DNA of 64,000 nucleotides, taken from Buddleja alternifolia. Taxonomy: Eukaryota > Streptophyta > Magnoliopsida > Lamiales > Scrophulariaceae. Positions 1-10,399 of the stretch are shown here, one piece after another. A model generated the notes under the pieces. The model had not been told where the DNA came from, made no database searches, and was given only the letters and a program-made list of their open reading frames with translations. Made by a program: the position numbers and the translations under genes. The stretch lies in NCBI GenBank assembly GCA_019426215.1, contig CM033402.1:20465104-20529103 (forward strand). The letters are read 5' to 3'. Position 1 is the stretch's first letter, and each line of letters begins with the position of its first letter.

Positions 1-48
1 TAACCCATTAACTTTTGAGTATTTTAAGAGCATTAGATTTGAAGATAA

Positions 49-1872
49 ATGGGGGAATGTATTGCGAAGTCCGAATATGAGAATTTAGCTCCTGAAAGAT
101 TGCAAGAAATTGTCGCGAGCCTTGAAGCTAATCCACCATTCAAAAGGAACTATCGACGACACTTTGAAGAGTTGGAGAGACCACTATTTTCACCACTGTC
201 CAAGCCATCTATTGAAGAACCCCCAACTCTCGAACTCAAACCACTCCCATCTCATCTTAAATATGCTTTTCTTTCTGAGTCTGAACACTTACCAGTTATT
301 ATTTCATCTTCATTGACAGGGCTTATGGAAGAAAAATTGTTGAGAGTGCTGAAGGAACATAAACAGGCATTCGGGTGGAAGATTTCAGACATCAAGGGAA
401 TTAGCCCCTCCATCTGCATGCACAAAATTCTGATGGAAGATAGCTACAGACCAACAGTGCAACCTCAGCGGAGACTCATGATGCAAGAAGTGGTGAAAAA
501 GGAGGTAATCAAATTGCTTGATGCTGGCATCATATATCCCATTTCAGACAGTCAGTGGGTAAGTCCCACCCAGGTAGTACCGAAAAAGGAAGGTATGACT
601 GTTATTACTAACGAACACAATGAGTTAATTCCTACTAGAACAGTCACCGGGTGGCGAGTGTGCATAGATTATAGAAAATTAAATGATGCCACCCGGAAAG
701 ATCATTTTCCCCTTCCCTTTATTGACCAAATGCTTGAAAGATTGGCCGGGCATGAATTTTACTGCTTTTTGGATGGTTACTCTGGCTATAATCAAATTGT
801 GGTTACACCTGAGGATCAAGAGAAAACGACTTTCACTTGTCCTTATGGCACATTTGCTTATAGACGGATGCCATTCGGATTATGTAATGCTCCAGCTACC
901 TTTCAACGTTGCATGATGGCTATTTTCCATGATATGGTAGAACAGTTTCTAGAAATATTTATGGATGATTTTTCGGTATTTGGATCTTCTTTTGATGCCT
1001 GTTTAAGTCATTTAACCTTGGTGCTACAACGTTGCGAGGAAACTAATCTGGTACTCAACTGGGAAAAATGTCACTTTATGGTTGAAGAGGGAATTGTCCT
1101 TGGTCACAAAATCTCCCACAAGGGGATTGAAGTAGATCGTGCCAAAGTTGAGGTGATCGAGAAACTTCCCCCGCCTACTTCGGTGAAGGCTGTGAGGAGT
1201 TTCTTAGGGCATGCCGAGTTCTACATACGCTTTATTCCTGAATTCTCTAAAATTGCTAAGCCTTTGTCCAACTTGCTTATGAAAGATGTCGCATTTGATT
1301 TTTCTCCCAAATGTTTGCAGGCCTTTAACACATTACGGGCTCTATTGATTTCTGCACCTATTCTGATGGCTCCTGATTGGAGTTTACCCTTCGAGCTTAT
1401 GTGTGATGCAAGTGATTCAGCAGTTGGTGTTGTTCTTGGTCAGAGACAAAACAAGGTATTTCGAACAATTTACTATGCTAGTAGAACTTTAAATGAGGCT
1501 CAATTGAATTATGTCACCACTGAAAAAGAGTTGCTAGCTGTAGTTTTTGCTTTTGAAAAATTTCATTCGTACCTTGTTTTGAACAAAGTCATCGTTTACA
1601 CTGATCACTCTGCACTCAAATATCTTCTTGCTAAAAAAGATGCCAAACCTAGATTAATTCGGTGGATTTTGTTACTCCAAGAATATGATTTAGAAATTAG
1701 AGACAAAAAAGGAGTAGAAAATGTGGTAGCTGATCATTTATCTAGGATTGAGGCACCTAAATCGAATACCGTGGATGATACACCCATAGGGGAGGAATTT
1801 CCTGACGAACAATTATATGCTGTTGTTAATGGCCCCTCCCCTGGTATGCGGATTTTGCAAATTATATTGTAA
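49..1872 (+). pseudogene. Athila-type pol fragment: reverse transcriptase and RNase H
   Basis: Encodes the RT and RNase H part of a gypsy polyprotein. Visible in order: a linker (residues 1-150), RT fingers and palm with [41 protein letters not shown] and the catalytic box [10 protein letters not shown], then RNase H with [37 protein letters not shown] and VADHLSR. The ATG at 49 is only the first Met in the frame: similar pol-like sequence (PLTFEYFKS) is read in another frame just upstream, so the true start lies left and there is a frameshift. At the 3' end the frame leaves the conserved path near a C-rich run at about 1835-1842 and stops at 1870-1872; the +1 frame continues into integrase. 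Non-functional as it stands. Confidence 0.9.
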
Positions 1873-1913
1873 CAGGGTCTCTTCCCCCCGAGCTCACTTT
1901 TCATCAGAGAAAG

Positions 1914-3732
1914 TGTTGGTCCCAAGTGGTATACGAAAGGGTCTAGAAGGGGGGGTTGAATAGACCCCGAAGTCTTTTTCGACTTCTAAAGATTCGTATC
2001 ACTTTGAAGTATTTGAACGCTCGGAAAGCTTTGAGCGCTGGGTGCGGCCCTTGAGAGATAATGACTTAAGCGCTAGTTTCAGGCGCTTGGGAAAAGTTAA
2101 CTTAGACTTGGTGATTTCAACGCTTACCAAAGTAGGGCAGAGTTTAGTCACTAAATCAGGGTTAGCACAGCGGAAGTATTTTATAGCTTAGCGTTCGGTT
2201 TGTTAATCAAAAGTAGTCGCTTAGTTGTTTTAAAACTTTATCAGAATGTATGCAATATGAATAGTAAAGCAGTAAAACAGTTGATGCTTAAAGCGGTAAA
2301 TGACACAAGATATTTGTAAGGTTCACTGGGTGATGTAATCCCAGCTACGTCCTTCTTCTCCTTTTATCAGGGAGGTTTTCCACTATGATAATTATCGAAG
2401 AGTCACACAGAGACGTCTACAAAATAGAGGGAGATTTGGATATGATCTCGGAACTCCTTGGTCACACAGATTTCAGCTCCACTAAAGACCTTCTATCCCC
2501 TTGCTTCTTTCACTCAGAAATGGTGCAAGTTACGCTTGATCTCGGAACTCCTTGGTCACACAGATTTCAGCTCCAATAGAGATCAACTTCAACAAGCTTC
2601 TTTTACACAAAAATATTGCTTGTAAGTCAACAAGCTTTCTCACTCAGATGAAAGGTGTTGATGGTTTTGGTCACGGGTTTGTTTGTTTTTGGAAAGTTCA
2701 AACAACTTGGAGATATCTCAATGATAGTGTAGGTTCTTCTTAAAAAGAGGTTTGAGATATGGGTGACTGTCTAGGAATGTATTTGAGAAAGCTTAAAGGG
2801 TTTCGGCTCTGGAGTGTATAAGCTTTTTAAAACAATCCAGCAACGTTTTGGACCCTTTTTCTTATTTTTACGTCCAGATATTTTTCTATATCTATCTCCA
2901 TTGTCCCTTTTGCTGAAAAGGTTATTTATAGATTGTTATGAGATTTTGTCCGTTGGACACGGTTGGAGTCTCGTTTCCCTAAACATTCCATGAGTTCTGA
3001 CAATCCTAACTTTGGGTATATTTAATTAGTTAGGCATGGTCTTGGTTTCATAAATCTGACAGTCTCGGTCAAAGATATGGCTTGCCCATAAGTTGTAGTG
3101 CTTATATTTTAATAGCACTTATCCGACTTTTGATGCATCTTGTTTTATTTCCGTTTGGGAATAATTTCCGTTGATTCATGCATCTTTGATAACTTGGGTT
3201 TGAATCTTCAGGTTACGCTTGGAGAACTAGGCGCTTGAGCCTTTGGAGTTTAGGCTTCTTGAAAGTAGTCTTCTTTGTTAATCAGACGCTTGAGAGAGGT
3301 CACAATCTTTGCCCGATTCTTTAGACGCTTGTCCTTTCACTTTATCTTTGATAGACTCACTCAGAATTCTATCATTGACTTAGTGTTAAGTACTTGGTCT
3401 AAGGTCCATAACAAATCTTGAGCGCTGAGTTCGTAACCCGGGATAGTCTTTTAGCGTTTGACGGACGCTTGAGACTAATCTTTATCTTTACTGTTTCTTC
3501 AGACGCTTGATCTTCAACTTCATCACTTGGTAGACTCACGCAGAATTCTTCTAGTGATTTAGTATCACATTCTTAGTCTAAACTCTATAAAAATACAAGT
3601 CTAGTGTAAAAACACGAGCTTTCAGGCGCTTACATATTTGTTCTATGAAAGCTTTTATACTTTACATTTCTTGGGGTCTAACATGAAGTCCTATTTGTCA
3701 TCATCAAAACATCTAACATGAAATTCCTAACA
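1914..3732 (-). repeat. Copia-1 3' LTR
   Basis: 1,819 bp, starts TGTTGGTCCC and ends CCTAACA on the + strand, and aligns end to end with 15999-17819. Contains an internal direct repeat of about 37 bp (about 2441-2478 and 2538-2576), present in both LTRs, and many copies of a CAAGCG/CGCTT motif. Differences from the other LTR are scattered substitutions plus one small block change near 2424-2430. No coding capacity is claimed for the short ORFs inside it. Confidence 0.95.
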
Positions 3733-3746
3733 ATTTCCCCCTTTTT
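3733..3746 (-). other. Copia-1 polypurine tract (plus-strand primer)
   Basis: On the element strand the sequence immediately before the 3' LTR is AAAAAGGGGGAAAT, a purine run in the place expected for the polypurine tract. It lies in the loop of an inverted repeat (3699-3709 with 3743-3753) that spans the internal/LTR junction. The homologous position in copia-2 (54954-54967) has the same tract. Confidence 0.85.
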
Positions 3747-6456
3747 GATGATGGCAATACCTATTTAGTTCAAGCGTTAGATACCTAAAGTATGAGTTAG
3801 CGTAGGTTAGTAAGTTAGTTTGAGCTTCAACGAGATGTTTCAGCTGTAAAATGCATTTTATATATATCTTTCATAGTACAAACATTTTACAACTGAAATG
3901 AAAGAATCATAAATAAAAAAAATAAAAAAAATCAAGATCGTGATTTGATCTTGTATCTCTTAGTCATTTCAGCACGGATTGCTTCAGTTATCTGATCTTC
4001 TAGCGTCATCATCGCTGCATGATCTTTACTGATTATATGTTTGTTTTCTTTTACTTGTCGTGCCTTGAAAGTAATGAGCTGCTTATCCCATTCCTCTGGA
4101 CTGATGCCTATGTATTGTAAGCAAATTCTAAAGGTTTGGTCAAAGTCAGACATTTTTCGCTCTAAGGCTAAGACTGCTGGATCAGATGGTTCTGGAATTG
4201 ACGCTCTGAGAAGAGGAATATCAAATTGTTCAAGCAGTGCTCTTGAAGGTAAAGGAAGATTTGGATAGAGCACTCTTGGGGTTTCCTTTTTATTGGACGC
4301 TCCCACCGAGGTAGTTACCCAAGAAGGATAGGGATACCTTGGCTCTGTACTTAGTGTGAAGGAAGTATCAATATGTTGACGCTTGGATGGTGGAGGAGGA
4401 TCTTGATCTTTAGATGTTGAAGATTTAGATCTTGAAGATTTCCTCTTTTCTCCCTTCTTTTCCCCCTTATTGCCATCATCAGTCTGTATGAAATGTTGAG
4501 TAAGAAGACTGACTTGAGTAGCAATCTGAGCGACAGAGGCTTCAAGAGTGGTCAGACGCTGGTCGAAGTGTTCTTTCATGACCAGTAGTTGAGCGTGATT
4601 AGCGTCTGTAAGAGAGGTCTCAAGGGCCGTGAAACGGTGGTTTAGATCATTTGTTAAAGCCACATGACTTGCCTGAGTAGCTGTAGATAGTTGCTGTATT
4701 TGAGTGAGGCATTCAGTCATGGACGCTTGAGCGTCGGGAACCGCAGTGTTAACGCGAGGCTTAAAACGGGATGTGTGTTTGAGAGATTCAATAGGTACTT
4801 GATAATTAGGATCAAATACTGTTCCTCGATGCTCTGGGGTACTGTTGGACTCGGTGGATGCAGTAGAGTCGGATTCAGTTGGACTGGGAAGATTAGGCGC
4901 TTGAGGTAATTCTAATAAGCGCTCAGGAGCAGGTAACGTGTCAGCTGGTGCTGCAGTAGATTCTGACTCTATACGGCTAAAGTCCGTAAACCAAAAGTCC
5001 AAACTGGCAAACGGCTCATCTGCATATGGATATGTAGCAGTCTGTAGAATTTCATTCAAATGTAGAGTGGGGAGATGAGTACCTTGAATAAACGTTCTGA
5101 TAGGACTATCCAGGGCCCTGATATACATTGGCCCGAGGATATCCAGCACATGGGTGGGAAAGATTTTGGAGGGCGCTTGGCAGATGGAGAACAAGGCATC
5201 TGTGCAATAGTGTTGTGAGAAGCCAATTAGCCGATCTGTTGGGAGAGTCTTCGGTTTCCGAGAGTCGGGAACGTAGAGCCTGTAATACTCTTCCAAGTAT
5301 GGATAAATGGCTAAAGCAAGCGCTTGAGTTCTTTCCAACAGCGACAAAACAAAATCATAGTGACTTAAGACTTCTTGTCAGATAGACGGAAGAAGTGGAT
5401 ATCCTCTGAAAGGATTGATCCGAGAGCCATTCCACTGTCGCAGATTTTCAGTGAAGATTTTGTCGAATAGGGAGACTGGAGGCATAATTGTCATCATGAG
5501 AGAAAAATTTTCTTCACAGTGGCTAGGGGTGAAGTTCAGACAGGACAGGGGAGAAGAACCGCTGGTGGACGCTTGATCAGCAAAGCGTAGAGAAGAGTTA
5601 GCCAGTTTGTGCAACGCTTGTCTTAAACGGTGTTCAGGTTGGTGGCGGATCAGAGGCAGCTTCAGAACTGGTCCAAGTCTATGTTGGCGCTGCTTTAGCA
5701 TGTATCGTGCAAATTTGGTCTTTTTATCATGAATCCCTATTCTGAACAGATGGGGAGCGCTAACCAATTTTTCAAATTTATACGTGTCACCCATATAAGC
5801 TTCAGCCCATTTTACCTCAGTCATGCAGTACTCAGTTCATGCATTAAGTATAGCACGAAATCCTTGGTGATGAATATCACAGATGGACTCAAAACGATAC
5901 CTGTCTGGTTGGTAGTTAGCGTTCCAGACGCAGTCAAAATAGGCATCGGCTTCTAGTTGAATCATCTCGGTCAGTGAAGCTGGACGCTCACCGGCATGTA
6001 CTCCTTTATTCTTCCACAAGAGGAGAGGATTAGCTGAGCGCTTGTTTTCCATTCTATTTACCAGTGTTGGGGAGTGAGAATAGCCTTCTCTATTTAGTAG
6101 CTTTTCCGTTGGGTTCACAAGCTTATCCTGATGCTCATAGACTCTGATGTTGTAGTCTCTGAGAGCGAGGCCAGGGGGTTTGCGTGTCCCACAGTCCAGA
6201 GAAGAAGCTTTATCAGCTGGGGTCAATGCTGGGTTAGATAGAGTGTTGCGTACAGCCAGATCAAATTTTATGAGCTTGGCGACATCATTCTCAGCATTGA
6301 TAAGACTTTCTTCATTATATCCTGCAGGTAGGAAGGGTTCTGCAGGTGCTGGAGGGAAATAATTGACGGAGTGATCGATGGTCTTTAAGGGATCCAGCTT
6401 GAAGAAATGTCGATGAATCACAACATCGTTAGCATCGCTCTGACCTTCTGAGCGTG

Positions 6457-7973
6457 TGATAAGTGCAATATTTATATATTTTATTACCTCTATCTTTAGC
6501 ATTTTATTGTGATTATATGGCCATTGGAACTGATTTTATCTCATTTTGTGATTTGGGCAAGAGTTGAAGTGCAAAATATCAATTTCGATCAAAATGACAG
6601 ATTTGGCGATATTTCGGAAATATTAATATATCTGGAGATGCAGACATTAGTTTCTATTGAATTTTATCTAGTTGGAAAGCTAAGACAAAGGCCTATATTT
6701 CTTATGAAGAAGTCCAGACCCAGTTCGGAAGTTAAAGGGCTCAAAAGTGTTGAAGAATTTAATGAAGATTTCTATTCTGGACTGGACTGGAATGCGCAGA
6801 TTTGGTGAAAAATTCATAACTAGAGTTATGTGTCTTGGATTCAGTCAAGGCCAGTTGGAAATGAAAGCTAACACATAAAGCTACAAATGTCTAGAAGGAG
6901 TCAAAGTCAGATTCGATGAATTAGAGGCGACAAATCAGAATGTAAAGGGAAGAATATATTCTCCATGCTTTGATGTTAAAGAGAAGAATATATTCTCCAT
7001 GCTTTGATGTTAAAGGGAAGAATATATTCTCCATGCTTTGATGTTAAAGGGAAGAATATATTCTCCATGTCTTGATAAAGGAAGAGAGAATATATTCTCT
7101 CTATGATTATGTCATCTTTTCATTGCCTATATATATGTCTTGCAAGAGTTGAAGAAAAACAACAAAAACAAGAAGAAAACAAAGAGAAGAGAGTTAGAAA
7201 AATAGTATTTTCAAGTTTTATGCTTACAATTATGAGTAGCTAAGTTTTTCTTTCGATTCAAGGGAGTTCATTTTGATTCACATGTTGTGAGACACGGAGC
7301 TTCATCTATCTATCTACGGTTTGATTATCTTTTGTTTCTTATTCTTAATGTTCATGCTTGTTTAGATAATAATCTAAGGTGCACATTAGTTGATTATCTA
7401 TTACAATCTATTGCTAACAAATCTTCATAATCCGTAATTGTTATGTTTGATTTGTGCATGTAGCAATTAGGTTTTCATGATTAGGATCCCAATTTTCGTT
7501 GATAACCTCAGGGAAACATTAGAGTAAATTAAATAGTTGGCGCTTGCTTAAACTATTGTTTATCCTTAGTCGCTTCTAATTCGTTATGCTATTATTAACA
7601 TGATTAGGATTGCTTAATACCGAGTCAGTTGATAATAAGAATTTAATCGGGTGCTGGGCTTTGGTTAATGATATATGGAAGTTAATAGGGATATAAATAG
7701 CTGGTTATTTATGTTCTTGGCTAAGTAATCAAAGAATAGATAGTATTTTAGGTGTCTATGATCAACTTGAATTGAAGAACGAACTATCCTTGAATCGATG
7801 CTTTACATTTATTGAACTTCCTCTTTAATTCCTATCATTATTAATTCATCAAACAAACCTCCCCATTGAATATTATTTTGATCAACCAATCTCTAGGGTT
7901 CGACCTGGACTTACGAGTACTACAAATTCTTGTGAGAACAGTAATTATATTTTGGTGCATTCGACACGTACCA
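6457..7973 (+). mobile_element. Solo LTR inserted in copia-1 ORF3
   Basis: Begins TGATAAGTGC, ends GACACGTACCA, and is flanked by GCGTG on both sides (6452-6456 and 7974-7978), a perfect 5 bp duplication. No internal retroelement genes are present, so it is best read as a solo LTR of 1,517 bp left by LTR recombination. Its 3' part (GGTTCGACCTGGACTTACGA around 7898) resembles the equivalent part of the solo LTR at 50627-52545 in reverse, suggesting related gypsy-type families. It falls exactly between codons 431 and 432 of ORF3. Orientation is inferred from that similarity. Confidence 0.85.
6944..7080. repeat. 34 bp tandem repeat, four copies, in solo LTR
   Basis: Four consecutive 34 bp units start at 6949, 6983, 7017 and 7051 (measured at GAAGAAT). 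Each contains the perfect palindrome GAATATATTC. A fifth, degenerate occurrence (AGAGAATATATTCTCTCT) follows at about 7085-7105. The array lies upstream of a TATA-like stretch near 7127-7135, i.e. in the likely U3 promoter region. Confidence 0.9.
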
Positions 7974-9266
7974 GCGTGCCTCTGTTGTACTTGGTAATGC
8001 AAGCAATGGTTGAACCTCTGGGATTTTAGGTTCATCAGGCTCGAGATTTGCAGAGTCGATGGCAGCTTCATGGGCGATGGCCACAATGTTGGCCATATCA
8101 ACATCCAGATGGACATCAACTGGTGGTTCAAAGGATGATATCGGAATCGCAGCTATGGCTTGGTCGCTTGGAGTGTGTGTAGCCTTAGAAGAAATGGCAG
8201 TAGTTGGACGCTTGCGTCTCTTGAAGATACGCTTCACATTTATCCCTTCGGCTAGGGACGCTTGAGTCTGTGGAACGGCTGGTTCTCCAAAGTCAATATT
8301 TTTGAGGACCTTTTCCAGATTCTTCCGACTAAGTATAGAGTCCTCGTCTTCTTCATCACTTTTGATAGGGTGAGCCTTGGGCTTTCGAGGAGCCCGTTTC
8401 TTTGTGACAGTGGGACGCTTCACATTACGTTTAGCCTTCTCCTGATCTGGGCGCTCAGCCTCCTCATTTGATGCTGTACGTACAACTTGACGCTCAGAGA
8501 GAGGTCTAGCAGCACCTCCAACCTTGGGTGGATTGAAGAGATTGTTGATGATTCTTGGCCCATAGAACTTATGCTTGGCCACGGCGACTCCTGCTGAAGA
8601 GGTACACTTTGCTCGGAAAATTAGATCACTTAAAACTAGGCCATAAGGTCTGTTTGAAGTGCGTAGACTGTCTCTAAATCGGCTGAATATATAGGCGATC
8701 CAGTTGATTTTTATCTTGAGCAAGATAGCAGTCATCATCTGGAACTGGGTTGGGCTGATTTTGTCAAAGGTTCCTACTCTGCATTCAATGTTTTTACTGC
8801 AGAAATCAGCTAAGACTCGATACATGTTCACTATATCTTTCTTCTCGAAGTACGGTTTGTATGGAACACCATCGTAGGCGCTAATCTGAGTCCAGACTTC
8901 TTGAATTTGTTCCTCAGTGATAGTGTCTAAAGTCTCTCCGTCGTTAGGTAGAGAGAAATTCTTGGCAATAGAGGCCGCAGAGAGAGTGAACGTCCTTGAT
9001 TCCGTCTTGGGGGTAGGAAACAGACAGGTGATGGAGGTCTCATCGTCAGACAAACTAGCATTTCTCCAGAAAAATTCTAGTTCTTCAGGAAACATGTACG
9101 AGTGTTTGGTAAGAAATTTCTGAAGCCCAGCCTCTGCTACAGAGTCCATCATTTCCGTTAAATCAATTTGGGGGTTTTCATAGAGAAACTTCCAATCGAT
9201 TATAAGGCCTTCAGTGACCTTAACAATAACTTCAGTGGTTCCAGCAGTAGCTTTCTTGGGCGCCAT

Positions 9267-10399
9267 TAGTGAGAAGTAGACAGAGATTAAGAATGAAAAC
9301 TTTGTTTTTTTTTTTGAGAGAGAGATTTTTCTTGCACGAATGAAAGAGAGTGTAAGAGAGATTATGTTCTGCAGAAGGTGTGTTTTGAAATACTACAATT
9401 TGAATTATTTTTTTTTTGTGTTTGAAGGTTGAGATGTTGACACGTGGAGGAGTATAAATCTCAGCCATTAAAATACGACTGTGGACGTGAATTTAGATTT
9501 AATAAGCACGGTTACTTTTAGTAACAACCACATATACTATTTTGACGTCCGATTAAAAGTTTGAAACAGAGACTTTTGATATACTGAAAGTGATACGTGT
9601 GCCCGTTAACAGCGGACATGTAGTTTATGAAAAAAAACCGTTCGGGAACCGAAATTTTGAACAACTATTCAAATACCCGCCAAAAGTTTTGTAGGAGTGT
9701 CTGGACCTATTCAGAAGAAGATGACGCTTGAAATAATTCTGTGTGATTTTGACGCTTTGAGAATCTTGAGGTTCTCTTTCAAGTAACATTTTGTGCTTTA
9801 GCGGTCATCGTAACATATAGAATTATTCTTTTCAGGGTATGTATGAGGACACAGTTTCCCAGTACTTATCATTATGTCTTGGTAGTAGTGTTTTACTTTT
9901 GGTTTAAAATATTCAGCGCTGGTTGTATTCGTCTAAGATACATGGTAATTGTACATACGCGTGTACATGTGCTGAACCATCTTTGAAAAATGTGATGAGT
10001 ACCCATGGGTTTTCTTGAGCGAAAGGTGAGGAATGTCAAGTCAGCATTAATTGCATTGATTGACTAATCCACTTTCTCGTTTTAGCGTAGGGTAATGTAT
10101 GCTTGCTTTTAAAGGATCTTTTTACTAAGCGCTTTAGCTGGAAATAGAGCTAAGCGTTCAGTTTATTTTGAAAGAAGTACAGACGCTAAGAAAGATTTGT
10201 GTAATAAGCGTCCGAATGATTTAAGTGTATGGTGCTAAGTGCGTATGACCAATGCAAGGGAAAACATTTTTGGTCATATTCACTTAAGTATAGTTAGCTC
10301 TTTTAAGGTTCCCCCTATGTAGGTTCCCCATAAATTACATAAAATAAAGTGAATTCCCCCTAAATTTCATGCCTAACAAAAGTATGATGTTTCGAATGA
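9267..10399 (-). other. Copia-1 spacer between pol and ORF3
   Basis: No coding region recognised in about 1.1 kb. It separates the pol stop (10400-10402) from the ORF3 start (9266), so ORF3 is not a direct continuation of pol. Just upstream of the ORF3 ATG the element strand is rich in short CT/GA tracts and an A-run (about 9309-9335 on the + strand are T and GA runs). A subgenomic or spliced RNA would be needed to express ORF3; no splice sites are claimed. Confidence 0.6.

Larger units (their letters stand above)
3932..9266 (-). pseudogene. Copia-1 third ORF (ORF3), giant protein in the env position, split by a solo LTR and two stops
   Basis: Starts ATG 9264-9266 (MAPKKATAGTT), reads 431 codons to 7974, is interrupted by the solo LTR 6457-7973 plus target duplication, and resumes in the same frame at 6451. 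In-frame TGA codons lie at 5837-5839 and 5378-5380; the frame ends at 3932-3934. Counting across the insert it is about 1,270 codons. Visible parts: an N-terminal globular region resembling the plant 'putative transposon protein' type domain; basic patches (KKRAPRKPKAH; KRIFKRRKRP); a middle region with LLLWKNKG and a MLKQRQ-containing segment shared with copia-2; a heptad-rich probable coiled coil (about 4500-4720); a basic EKKGEKRKSSRSK patch; and a C-terminal GISPEEW segment also shared. No signal peptide or membrane helix is apparent, so an envelope function is not supported. Function unknown. Confidence 0.8.

Noticed and set aside
5378..5380. In-frame stop inside ORF3 seen in both copia-1 and copia-2, suggesting programmed readthrough as reported for soybean SIRE1
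   Set aside because: Aligning the proteins shows the two stops lie at different positions (copia-1 just after the FRGY segment; copia-2 roughly 70 residues earlier), and copia-1 has a further TGA at 5837. They are independent decay, not a shared signal.
6944..7080. CRISPR-like array
   Set aside because: Units are contiguous without unique spacers and lie in a plant LTR; a plain tandem repeat.
7841..8131. 96-codon - strand ORF overlapping the ORF3/solo LTR junction
   Set aside because: It is in another frame, runs across the insertion boundary and has no recognisable domain; an artefact of the junction.
3932..9266. Envelope protein of an endogenous retrovirus-like element
   Set aside because: No signal peptide, furin-like site or membrane-spanning helix is visible; basic and coiled-coil content suggest a non-membrane protein. 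Position alone does not make it env.
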